From assembly GCA_026874595.1 (NCBI GenBank), contig CM049316.1, positions 14,823,839-14,887,838 of the forward strand: 64,000 nucleotides of DNA, written 5' to 3'. Under the pieces are notes generated by a model that was not told where the DNA came from, made no database searches, and saw only the letters and a program-made list of their open reading frames with translations. The stretch's first letter is position 1; every line of letters starts with the position of its first letter. A program made the position numbers and the translations under genes. This stretch comes from Sipunculus nudus. Taxonomy: Eukaryota > Annelida > Sipuncula > Golfingiida > Sipunculidae. Positions 22,747-32,590 of the stretch are shown here, piece by piece.

Positions 22747-23232
22747 GATAGTGTGTTGGCACAATGACAAACACACAGGATATGTTTGACAAACGTGAGC
22801 CTCCAGCTGAAACGGCTAGCAGACACCTGTGAAAGACGTGGCCAGAGGTCTAAATCTTCCCTATATCAGGTGGACATGCATGATTGCAGCCAGGATGCAT
22901 TGATGTCAGAGATATTTGTACGCATGTTCAGCAAGGCCGGACTGCATGGCCTCCCTGATTTCTACCTCAGTGACAGACATTGGTTTATGGACAAGCTTTC
23001 TAATTACATATCTGACAGACTGAATAGGCAGAGCACCCATTTCAATGAATTTGTGGTCACTGCATTGCTGATACTGCATCAGTACTTTGCCAGAGTACAG
23101 CAGAAATACCAATGTTTAATCAAGGAGCTGCAAAAATTGTGGGACAGTCGTAGACATCTAAAGAAAGTGATGTATAAACGCAACATATTGCGTGAATATA
23201 ATCGTGGTTTGATGTATGAGATACAGAAATGA
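22747..23232 (+). CDS. Unrecognised helix-rich reading frame
   Basis: A phase open from 22768 to TGA at 23230-23232, about 154 codons and without an ATG near its left end, preceded at 22747 by an acceptor-like tatctgctttcag. Internal sequence (DALMSEIFVRMFSKAGLHG, then SDRHWFMDKLSNYISDRL) looks protein-like. The C-terminal third is basic and helical (YFARVQQKYQCLIKELQKLW), possibly coiled coil. I do not recognise the family. It may be an internal or terminal exon of a host gene or of a retroelement, or a chance frame. Confidence 0.35.
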
Positions 23233-23442
23233 GGAGGTCGCGATCCCTCTGCTCATGCCAGGATACAAAGTCTGTGTAATCGTGAATGGCAGTACACCAA
23301 TGAACCTGGGAATAAGGGCCATTATTGAATGCAATTACATGGTACTGTGAGTAACCACTAACCTTCCTTCAGTCTGTCAAGACGCCCTGAGACCCAAGGT
23401 ACTAAGAAATGTCTCCATTGATTGGAAAAATAATGGTTTTTG

Positions 23443-24112
23443 TGAAATTCTTGTTGTGTGTAACTATCAAAACTTAGTGAATGATTAAAGAATATTATGT
23501 TACAATTTGCAGGCAAAATGAATATGCACATGAGACATTAAGGCAACTAGGATGTTCTAAATAAAGAAAATATGGATATGAGTAGAGGAAATGTGGACCT
23601 GAATTTATATATGAAGGCTATATGGGTGAGCCAAGTGCTGATATGAGTATTATAAATGAAGCATATTGAATATGAGATTATTAATGGGGGAATCACTGAC
23701 ACAAACCACTGACACAAGTTCTTATGAATCGAGGCATTACAGATATAAAATTAATAATTAGAGAAGCACTGACATGAGTTTTGTAATTGAAGGCAACATG
23801 ATGGAATAATAATTCAATAAGGGGAATACTGAAATGAGTTTACATATATCAAGACAATATGGATTTAAGACTAAAAATGACAAAAGTCATAACATTAGGT
23901 TCAAACTTTGAGGCATAATTATTAATGAGGGGGATGCTGAATGAGTTTTACAAATCAGGGCAATATGGACTGAAGATTATTGATAAGGAGAATAATGTAT
24001 TGATGTTTTATAACCAAAACAATATGGATATAAATTACTGATAAGAACTTATATGAGATTTAAAAGAACACAACATGGCTGCAAAATCATTAATGAGGGG
24101 AATTAGAGGAAT
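23443..24112. repeat. Degenerate ~60 bp tandem repeat, block B
   Basis: Same repeat as 20910-21600, starting with the same ~200 bp leader, about 2.5 kb downstream in direct orientation. The unrecognised frame at 22747-23232 lies between the blocks. Confidence 0.75.
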
Positions 24113-24430
24113 ACTGACAGGTCAGGAAGGGCCTCGCTGAAGGCCCATAAACTTCTAGTCTGGGCTGAGTGATGCTTGAAAAAACATAATGAATACCTGA
24201 TTACAAACACAGACAGAGAAAAATAACCCAAACCAGTATTTAAACACTAAAACAATATGGAAAGATTGGCAAGAAAATTTTGGCTTAGAAGGTATTACTG
24301 ACACAGGCCGTATGTCAGTAAATCTCGTGTTTTTGTTTATATTTAGTGTTCAGAGCACAGTCTTCAAATGTTAGTGTTGCGTTATTTACTTCAGATGTCA
24401 CTACAAGTGTGACTGTTATAAGGAAAACAC
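24113..24430. other. Spacer
   Basis: A short GGGCCTCGCTGAAGGCCC hairpin-like phrase near 24128; nothing else recognised. Confidence 0.4.
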
Positions 24431-25330
24431 ATGCCACTAGGTGGCGTGTTAGGTAGTCGGGTCTGTTATTGCGCACTTTTTGTATTTTGTATTGTCACAA
24501 TGCTTGGATTAAGACTATGGACTGAAGAGTGGCATATTCGGTTAGTATCCTGTATCATCCTTATTATGCTATATAGATGTTTGAAATATATGAAAATATT
24601 TTTTTTGAAAAATACGAAAACCGTATCAGGATGGCTCAGCATAATTAATAATGAGCATAAATATTTCCTGGAAGACATAAATACCATTCATCATACCTTA
24701 CACACTGACATTTATCTGAACAAACTCATGGCTGTAGTCCAGGCCTAACTACAACAGGTAGCAGACTATAACTCTCAATGCTGAGCTATCCGCCAAGGCC
24801 TTATCACAGAACAAATTCTGCCGAGGTCTTACCTTACTGCTCTTATTAGCTATGCAGATACACACCACTTAGAATACCCTTCACCGGAATGGATTTATCA
24901 ATATGGAAGTACCTTCTTCCCCAGCCAGAATTCTACTCACTTCTCTTTTTTCATTCACATCCCATTTTACTGCAACATCCCTTTCACATGTTACAGCTTG
25001 CATTCTTGGCCATACCCCATAGCCAAAACGATTTTATGCTAAGTATCGGTTTCAAAATAAAATAGTCCTGGCCTCGCAGACATCGCAGGCATTCATACCC
25101 ATCACTGTAAAGGGAAACAGCCTATATTGTGCCATGGCGTACCAATTTTACTTGGTTATCGCCTTAAGTGTGAGCGATCACTAATAACTCAAAACCCTAG
25201 GGCCCTAGGATCTTGGGCTGTCCAATTTATCAAATTTCGGCCATACGTTCATTCAAACAGTTACCTTTGGCCATCACGTAATAGCCATGCAAGGAGAGCT
25301 AACCACTCTCAGCTGTTTAAACAAGTGACC
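24431..25330 (+). pseudogene. Envelope-like glycoprotein fragment, decayed (N-terminal and central part)
   Basis: An ATG frame (24431-24748) begins with two hydrophobic stretches, then a polar helical region (WLSIINNEHKYFLEDINTI). The same phase continues past stops at 24746-24748 and 24782-24784 with AIRQGLITEQILPRSYLTAL and a run rich in Phe, Pro and aromatic residues (FFIHIPFYCNIPF). Later pieces change phase. A helical heptad region followed by LITEQILP-like and aromatic/Pro-rich sequence recalls envelope proteins of invertebrate LTR elements; this is a resemblance, not a firm match. Many lesions; non-functional. The fragment continues at 25930 beyond an inserted dispersed repeat. Confidence 0.42.
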
Positions 25331-25489
25331 CATGGGTCATGATGCTCAGCCGACTGACATGTTGATAATATGTCCTTGCACAGACAATTAAGATAGGTGG
25401 CATCACTGTTCATGCATGTTAGCTTAAGTTCATCAAGACCCATCAGCACAACAAATTTGGTGACAATCCAACCAGCTTTTCATGAGGAA

Positions 25490-25910
25490 TCTTGCAATTT
25501 GTGTGTATTTTGCATTATTTCTGGGGTGCTCAAAAATACCCCAAAACAAAAAAAGAATACAGGTCACTGTGATCCAAATTCAGGTCTCTGGGGAGATTTT
25601 TCGTGGAACTCTCAGGATGTCAAGTAAGAAGATTCTTGGCCCCATGGTTATTATTTGTGGCCTCCTTTGGTATCAAATTTTCAATTATTCTGGGGGGTAC
25701 TTCTGAGCCCCATAGCTCGGACAATATGGGTGACAGAGACCTAATTTCAGGTTTCAAAAGGAGATTTTTCATGGACCTCTCTGGATGTAAAGTAAGAAGA
25801 TTCAAATTCAAGAGGTAATGATTTGTGCCTTGTTAACGGACAGACGGCCAGATGGCCGGCCAGACAACAGACAAAGAGTGATCGCTATAGCTCAGATGAC
25901 TTACAGTCCC
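25490..25910. repeat. Dispersed repeat, same family as 1-1640
   Basis: TTCTGGGGGGTACTT, ATATGGGTGACAGAGACC, and then a GGACAGACGGCC run and GTGATCGCTATAGCTCAG follow in the order seen at 1390-1632. The right arm of the terminal hairpin is missing and is replaced by a C12 run (25908-25919). Confidence 0.8.
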
Positions 25911-25929
25911 CCCCCCCCCAGACACATAA

Positions 25930-26195
25930 CCCTACAGAGTTGCACTGACCACGCTTTTATCCCTGGGGACTGTATACTGCAAGGACTAGACTGGTCCATC
26001 CATGGCACTTACCTTAGTAAGGAAATTGATACCATCAACTGGCTTCCAATAGAAGTTAATTTATCCTTACCCCTGCTTCAAACACCCCACCATATACAAT
26101 TAAAATTGGCTAAAATCAAATCATGGACCTCTCTGGGTGACCTAGCTACCTCACCTGATAAAGCAGGATTTGACGAAATTGCCAGAGTACATTGA
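25930..26195 (+). pseudogene. Envelope-like fragment, continuation
   Basis: An open stretch ending TGA reads CTDHAFIPGDCILQG, then LSKEIDTINWLPIEV, resembling the membrane-proximal ectodomain of an envelope-type protein and similar in character to 12863-13078. It lies directly after the dispersed repeat that probably split the gene. Function is lost. Assignment is tentative. Confidence 0.35.
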
Positions 26196-26393
26196 TTTCA
26201 CATTGCCAAACACAGTAAGTAGTAGTAGACATAGTTGGATGGCATCGTATTTTGAATGTAGGCCAAGTCGGTTGAAAGGACCATGTGTTATTGTTGACGT
26301 GAGGTGCCAGAAGTAGGTCAGTAGGTGACCGAGTGACAGAGGTAGTTTTATTGTTGTGGTTGGGTGTGTGATTGTTATGGTTGTAATGTTATT
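26196..26393. other. Spacer
   Basis: G/T-rich sequence with no gene recognised. Confidence 0.35.
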
Positions 26394-26512
26394 GCCTCGC
26401 TCCGGGATCTGGCGGGAGGCTGTAGCTGTTAATTATTAAATTATACGCGTGCCCAGTCGTTAACCCGCCAAGCATCGCTCTGGGATCTGGCAGGGAAACT
26501 ATCAGGCGGGAA
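26394..26512. repeat. Diverged copy of the array leader
   Basis: GATCTGGCGGGAGGCTGTAG, then TTAATTATTAA and GGGAAACTATCAGGCGG occur in the same order and spacing as 31985-32080 in array unit 1. A separate relic of the same element therefore lies about 5.5 kb upstream of the array. Confidence 0.75.
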
Positions 26513-26652
26513 GCTTTGAGTGGTCAAGCCATGGTGTGACATACTGTGAATGAGTGATAAGAGATAAGGCCACCGGCCGGATGTGCCCTCTTGTAGCGTG
26601 GGTGCGTGTCTGGTCATTCAAATAACAAGCCTCGCGAGCACACATGTTCACA

Positions 26653-26656
<4 letters not shown>

Positions 26657-26702
<46 letters not shown>
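26657..26702. repeat. (TA)n microsatellite
   Basis: About 23 TA repeats. Confidence 0.95.
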
Positions 26703-26706
<4 letters not shown>

Positions 26707-26747
26707 CCATGCACGGGTTCGTACGGTACTCCACATTTATAATCAAA

Positions 26748-26986
26748 GTGTATATGGTAAGATCCAACACAATATGGTGACGACTAATAGTAAAACATAC
26801 ACTTAAACTCAATTAAAATCCAGGTAAATCTGGTAAATCCAAATCAATATGGTGACGTAAGACGGTGAAACATACACTTAAAATTGATTCAAAATCCAAG
26901 TTTATCAGTTAAAATCAAACACAATGTGGTGACGAGAACAGTAAATTTACACTTTAAATCATTACAAAAAAAAAGTGTATCAGGTA
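26748..26986. repeat. Degenerate ~85 bp tandem repeat (left part)
   Basis: The phrase 'caa(c/t)acaatatggtgacg...agtaaa..atacactt(a)aa' occurs around 26766, 26845 and 26920 and resumes at 31141 on the far side of the pogo element. The host sequence was a short tandem array before the insertion. Confidence 0.75.
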
Positions 26987-26988
26987 TA

Positions 26989-27014
26989 GGGGAGGCTGGG
27001 GTCCGATGGGCCAT
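26989..27014 (+). repeat. pogo left terminal inverted repeat
   Basis: GGGGAGGCTGGGGTCCGATG, ending GGCCAT. First GGGGACCAATGAGCCAT motif follows at once (about 27015). Confidence 0.9.
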
Positions 27015-27356
27015 GGGGACCAATGAGCCATGTCACTATGTTGCCCATTTCAAGCAGCTACTGACCTCTGTTGATTACCAACAGAACTGCAAGTCACCTG
27101 ACCTTCTGCCATATTGTCATCACTGCTTTGGCGCCATTGATTCGCGTCTCACAGAAAAAAGTAAGTTTTGCATGTCATTTTGTAATTTTTAGACATTGTT
27201 GAACGTTTTTGATGTCCACATGATTCCTGGCCATACATAGATGCCGAGTATGTCCATGTGTTGTAAAGATGCCTTGGCTAAACGTTGAACTAGACCATTT
27301 TTCTGTAGTCCATATGGTTTTGTGGAATAGAAGATTCAAGTAGGAAAAAGTGTGTT

Positions 27357-27465
27357 GGGTTCCTATGAGCCACTGGGCATGGGGACCAATGAGCCCCTTG
27401 GGGACCAATGAGCCACGTGGCTTATTGGTCCCCATGGACGTGGCTCATTGGTCCCCATAGGTTAT
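27357..27465. repeat. Subterminal repeat cluster with 34 bp palindrome
   Basis: Two direct and two inverted copies of GGGGACCAATGAGCCAC lie here. The middle pair forms a 34 bp palindrome at 27400-27433 (32 of 34 positions symmetric). Further copies occur at about 27015 and, near the other end, at about 30938, with a partial one at 30899-30922. Their position inside both TIRs suggests transposase binding sites. Confidence 0.8.
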
Positions 27466-27695
27466 CAAAACCACTTTGCCCCAATTTCCTTTAGGAAGGA
27501 CGGTGTTAGTACTTCAAAGTTAAAGTTGGTATTGGCATTTATAGGTTATCACATAGTTTGTTTGGCATTATGCCAAGTATCATGCTGCCAACTGCCCAGA
27601 TAAGCAATTTGCTTAGTATACGTCCCAACTGTAGTATTCGTTTAGCCATAATATGTGATAATGATACTTTTAAACATAATTTCAGGACTATCAAT

Positions 27696-30600
27696 ATGCC
27701 CCGGACAAAAGTCCGAAAAAGCAACAGAGGGCTCTTCACTGCCGATGTTATGAGAAGAGCAGTCGAGGAGGTCGTCAACAAAAACCGTCCAGTTACGGCT
27801 GTAGCAAGAGATTACGGGCTCAGCAGAGTGACAATAACCCGCTACGTGAAAGAGACCCAGGCAGCAAGGGAGCACGGCACAACAATATCTTACAAAAGGA
27901 GTCACGTGACAAAACAGGTTTATACCCTCCTATCATATAAAAAGTATTAATAATTAAAATGGATGAATAAGTTACTATGGTTTGTATATAAAAAGGTAAA
28001 GGGGTAAATATGACAAAAGTTCATTGCGTGAAGTAAATAAGACAATATATCTCTAAATATGAAGTAAATAAGACAAAAAGGTCTTAGTCTTAACTAGAAA
28101 TTACAACATTCACTTTTATTACATAAAAATGTAAAAAATTGTATGCCATTTATAAATAAAAGGTAATTAACATTATAATGTGTCAAAACCTAGGAAAGAA
28201 AGACGACTAGACATGCATTAACAATAAACGATAAAGAGACTCGTTTCACTTTTCTTAATTTAGGAAATATTAAGGATTTCAAATGAGTTTTAAAATTGAC
28301 TTTGTTATAAAAAATAATAATGCATATAAACAGAAGTACAAGGGACATATTTCTGTCCTTTCAAAGCCTACTGATTACTCACCATCATATAATGATTTAA
28401 TAATAATAATGATAATAACAATAAAAATAGTAATAACAGACGTTTCCATTTCAGGTTTTTACAGCTGAGGAGGAGCGAGCACTTGCAGACTATGTGTTAA
28501 AATGTTCCAAAATGTTCCATGGTCTTTCTGTGAAGCAGACAAGGAAGCTAGCATGGGAATATGCTCGGGCAAACCTGAAGAATTATCCAGATTCTTGGAA
28601 CACTAACCAAGAGGCAGGACCAGATTGGTTTTACGGATTGATGAAGCGAAATCTACCCGAGACTACCTGAGGCCACAAGCATTGCAAGAGCAACTGCATT
28701 CAATCATCAGAATGTTAAGATGTTCTTTGATCAATATGAGGATATTGCTTCACGTCCATGTTTTAAGGTAGAACCCATCGTATATGGAATCTAGATGAAA
28801 CTGGCGTCAAAACAGTCGCAGAGGCAACAAGGGTCATTGCACAGAAAGGGTCCAAGCAGGTTGGGCAAATATCTTCTGCAGAACGGGGCACGCTTGTAAC
28901 AATGTGCTGCTGTGTGAATGCCATTGGCACGTCCTTGCCACCTGCGTACATTTTCCCAAGGGTCAACTTTAGACAGCACATGCTTGCGGGTGCACCTAAC
29001 GGCAGCCTGGGTTTAGCAGCTCCTTCAGGATGGATGAATAGTCAGCTTTTTCCTAGTGTTCTGAAACATTTCTTAGAACACATGAACGTGTCGAAAGATA
29101 ACCCTGGCCTTCTTGTGATGGACAACCATGAAAGCCATCTAGGTCTAGAAACCATTGACCTTGCAAAGGAAAAAGGACTGATAATCCTAACATTTCCCCC
29201 ACACTGTAGCCACAGGATGCAGCCTCTTGACGTCAGCATGTACGGACCATTCAAGAGGTACTACAACACTGCTTGTAATGAATGGATGCTTAGCCACCCT
29301 GGTAGAGCTATTAGCATTTATGAAATATCTGCACTGAGTGCACAAGCCTACTACAAAGCCTTCACCCCTGCAAACATTACAGCTGGTTTTCAGAAGACTG
29401 GTATATATCCAATGAACAGGAATATATATCCAGATGATGTCTTCCTCTCCTCTATGCCAACAGACAGGCCACTGAGTGACAAGCAGCCACCAGCCACTCA
29501 ACCACCTCTTGCAGCGTCAGCCAATATCGAGCCACCGCCATCTACAACTCAACCACAGCCTGGGCCTTCAGCTGTTGTCGAGCCACCGCCGTCCACCACT
29601 CAACCACAGCCTGGACCTTCAGCTGATGTCGTGCCACCACCGTCCACCACTCAACCACAGCCTGGGCCTTCAGCTGTTGTCGAGCCACCGCCGTCCACCA
29701 CTCAACCACAGCCTGGACCTTCAGCTGATATTGTGCCACCGCCGTCCACCACTCAACCACAGCCTGGACCTTCAGCTGATGTCGTGCCACCGCCGTCCAC
29801 CACTCAACCACAGCCTGGGCCTTCAGCTGATGTCGAGCCACCGCCGTCCACCACTCAACCACAGCCTGGATCTCCAGCTGATGTCGAGCCACTGCCGTCC
29901 ACCACCCAACTGCAGAATGGGCCTTCAGCTGGTGTCGAGCCACCGCCGTCAACCACCCAACCGCAGCCTGGGCCTTCAGCTGATATCGAGCCACCGTCCC
30001 CCACCCAACCACAGCCTGGGCCTTCAGCTGATGTCCAGCCACCGCCGTCCACCACTCAACCACAGTCTGGGCGTACAACTGATGTCGAGGCCGGATCTTC
30101 TGTCCATGTTCAGGCAAAACCCTCTGTTAACATCAAACCACAGCCCCAGAGCAGTTCCCTGACACAGGTTCCAATCATTGCTAGTTCACCATCTGTAGCT
30201 ACGATTGTTAACAAGCCTCAGCGATCTTTGAATGGATACTGCTCTCCAGATATGATTCGACCTTTCCCAAAAGCCCCAGAGCGGAAGCAGACCACCAAAA
30301 GGAAACGGGCCAAAAGCACAATTGTAACCGACACCCCTGAGCGGGACAGGATAGCTGCTGAGAAAAGCAATAAAAAAACTATGCCTGCAGTGGCCAAAAA
30401 GCTCAAATTCCAAAATATAAGGGCTGCACATTCTCAGTTAGACCACCAAGAAGACAGCAGCTCGGAAGAGGACACGGAGGAACCATGTGCTCTATTTGAA
30501 GAAAAGGAACCCGAGCCTGGAGATTATGTCCTTGTTGATTTTGCACGAAAGCGTAGCACGGTGCAGTATGTGGGATTGGTGAAGACGCCCAAAGATGAGG

Positions 30601-30809
30601 ATGGGGATTATGATATTCAGTTCCTTCGAAGGTCAACAAGACATCTGTTGACATATGCTTTTGTGGAACCTGCGGTGGAAGAGATTCGTTCAGTTGGGGC
30701 TGAATCCATTCTAGGTGTTCTTCCAAAGCCAGTCACTACCAAGTCTACTAAGCGGCAGCAGGGAATTATTAAATTCCAAGTAAACTTTGATGGGTTTAAG
30801 CTGGAATAA
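27696..30809 (+). pseudogene. pogo-type transposase (HTH_psq, CENP-B HTH, DDE_1), two frameshifts
   Basis: Exon A, 27696-27917: 74 codons starting MPRTKVRKSNRG with VTAVARDYGLSRVTITRYV, a pipsqueak-type helix-turn-helix, ending at donor CAG|GTTTAT. Acceptor catttcag opens exon B at 28455 in phase: FTAEEERALADYV... and DWFYGLMKRN, the CENP-B-like DNA-binding part. A one-base shift occurs near 28653 and a second at the CCC run 28774-28776. After that the frame is open to 30809. Catalytic Asp codons: 28794 (NLDETG), 29121 (VMDNHESH) and 29229 (QPLDVSMYGPF), 35 residues between the last two. Next comes an 11-copy proline-rich repeat, a basic region (KRKRAKS) and a C-terminal module with GDYVLVDFARK. 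It would act on the TIRs of this element in the nucleus. The catalytic and C-terminal part stays open while the DNA-binding exon is broken. Confidence 0.87.
29532..30089 (+). repeat. 51 bp coding minisatellite, 11 copies
   Basis: PPPSTTQPQPGPSA plus three variable residues (17 codons) is repeated 11 times, one copy one codon short: 186 codons. All copies keep phase. Variation sits mainly at the last three residues (VVE, DVV, DIV, DVE, GVE, DVQ). The other five phases are also largely open here and are not genes. Confidence 0.95.
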
Positions 30810-30837
30810 GGCCTACAAATTACTGTACTTTTTAAGT

Positions 30838-30843
30838 AATAAA
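30838..30843 (+). promoter_or_regulatory. Polyadenylation signal of the pogo transposase gene
   Basis: AATAAA 28 bases after the TAA at 30807-30809, inside the element. Confidence 0.6.
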
Positions 30844-31110
30844 ATGAATTTCAGTTGGAAACTTTTGCTTACTTTTTTGGTATCAAAACCATGGGCCATG
30901 GGTCCCCAATGGGTGGCTCATAGCTCACATTATGCGGGGACCAATGAGCCACTACAGACCATATTTCATTAGCTTCAACAGGGCTAGTGCTGTTCAAGAC
31001 AGTTATCTGCTACTACCCTTGGTGTAAGCTTAGTACAAGTGCTATACATACATGATTGATAGATACACCTATTTGCACTGATACGCATTTCACTGCAAAA
31101 AATATGGAAA

Positions 31111-31136
31111 ATGGCTCATCGGACCCCAGCTCCCCC
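31111..31136 (-). repeat. pogo right terminal inverted repeat
   Basis: ATGGCTCATCGGACCCCAGC, ending TCCCCC; followed by the TA duplication. Confidence 0.9.
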
Positions 31137-31138
31137 TA

Positions 31139-31550
31139 ATCCAACACAATATGTTGACGGAAACAGTAAAATTTAAACTTGAAACCAATAAAAATCTTTA
31201 ATTTGAATCACTTCCTGTTTGATAATGGTAGGTTTTCACTCAAAACCAATAAAAATCTTTAATTTGAATCATTTCCTGTTTGATTATGGTGGGAAGAGGC
31301 AATTTATGAATTTTCCCATCCATGGACTCCATATTTTTAAGACGTATGTTATTAATAATAACATCTACGCATCGCATCTTGAGACTCGTAACGGGGAAGT
31401 CTTTGGGTAATTTATGAAATTTCCCATCCACAGACTCCATATTTTTAAATAGTATGTTATCAATTATAATATATACGAACTGGGTCTTGAGACTCGTAAT
31501 GGGGACTTCTTTGTCCAAGATGGCTACTGAACGGAATGATTAGTTAATGA
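31139..31550. repeat. Host tandem repeats between pogo and the array
   Basis: First the resumed ~85 bp repeat, then CCAATAAAAATCTTTAATTT twice (about 31186 and 31247), then two ~108 bp units beginning CAATTTATGAA/GTAATTTATGAA and ending GAGACTCGTAA.GGGGA. Sequence 31547-31550 (ATGA) is the left breakpoint of the array duplication. No gene seen. Confidence 0.7.
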
Positions 31551-31572
31551 TATAGTGGTCACTGATAACGAC

Positions 31573-32030
31573 CCTAACACGAAGCGAAAGCGAGGCTAAT
31601 CAATAAAAGCCCAACTTACGTAGCATCCCTAACGCAGGTCAAATGAGGCCGAATGCTTCCTTGTGTCTCTGATAAGCCCAGCAGGCCGCAGTGACAAAGG
31701 TTAAATGATAAGGCCACCGACCCTCGGTGCGCGCCTAGTCGTTAAAATGCCCAGCCTCGCTCTCGGATCTGGGGGGAGGATGTAGCTGTTAATAATCTAA
31801 CCTAACACGAAGCAAAAGCGAGGCTAATCAATAAAAGTCCACCTTAAGGAGCATCCCTAACGCAGGTCGAATGAGGCCGAATGCTTCCTCGTGTCTCTGA
31901 TAAGTCCGGCAGGCCGCAGGTGACAAAGGTTAAGCGATAAGGCCACCGACCCTGGGTGCGCGCCTAGTTGTTAAAATGCCCAGCCTCGCTCTGGGACCTG
32001 GTGGGAGGCTGTAGCTGTTAATTATTAAGT
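31573..32030. repeat. 228 bp duplicated leader, unit 1 only
   Basis: CCTAACACGAAGC starts at 31573 and again at 31801; the segments through '...gctgttaat.at(c)taa' align throughout. All other units have one copy. The leader contains paired GCCTCGCTCTGGGA..GGCGGG phrases and a CCCGCC...GGCGGG inverted repeat near 32040-32080. Confidence 0.9.
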
Positions 32031-32169
32031 TAAATGCATACCCGCCACCCTCGCTCTGAAAAATCTGGCGGGGAAACTATCAGGCGGTAATCATTTAGCG
32101 TTCAAATCTCTTTGTGTGAACACCTGTTTTATTTTAAGTCCAGCAACTAAGTTTTTCTTCCAAATCACA

Positions 32170-32553
32170 ATGCCAAAGGTTAAGGTTCAACCAACAAGCT
32201 GCAAGTACTGTAATAAGAACTTCAGCTCCAGAGATGGGATGGTGGAGCACCAGTACAATAAAAAAGCTTGTCCCGCTCGTTGGGGAGCTAACACTCGCTC
32301 GCCTCAAATCCAGGATAAAACCCCATCGAGCCCAGTGCCCGGACCTAGTAGCCTGCAACGTCCGGTTCCCGACCTGGCCAACTTTCCAGCTTTGGCCAGG
32401 GTAAAGGCAAGCTCCTTGCGGGACATTTCGTATGCAAAGGAAAGGTGTGAGCTGTGTGGGATACACAATGACGACCACCCTTTCCAGCACACCACGACGG
32501 AATGGGACGACTACGTCATGATGCAGGTAAGCTATATCTAACGCTGTACTTTG

Positions 32554-32590
<37 letters not shown>

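Larger units (their letters stand above)
26989..31136 (+). mobile_element. pogo/Tigger-type DNA transposon (4148 bp)
   Basis: 26 bp terminal inverted repeats (26989-27014 and 31111-31136, 23 of 26 matching), flanked by TA at 26987-26988 and 31137-31138, the Tc1/mariner-pogo target duplication. The same ~85 bp host repeat lies on both sides, confirming the borders. Inside is a spliced transposase gene with pipsqueak and CENP-B-like helix-turn-helix regions and a DDE_1 core, and clusters of a 17 bp motif near both ends. Two frameshifts make this copy non-autonomous now. Confidence 0.9.

Noticed and set aside
28767-28797. A ~30 base GT...AG intron explaining the second pogo frameshift
   Set aside because: Too short for a normal spliceosomal intron, and it would remove the codons leading to the first catalytic Asp; a one-base loss in CCC is simpler.
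29476-30162. Long His/Leu-rich frame on + and Ala/Val/Trp-rich frames on - over the pogo gene
   Set aside because: All are alternate translations of the 51 bp proline-rich minisatellite; a repeat whose length is a multiple of three keeps several phases open.
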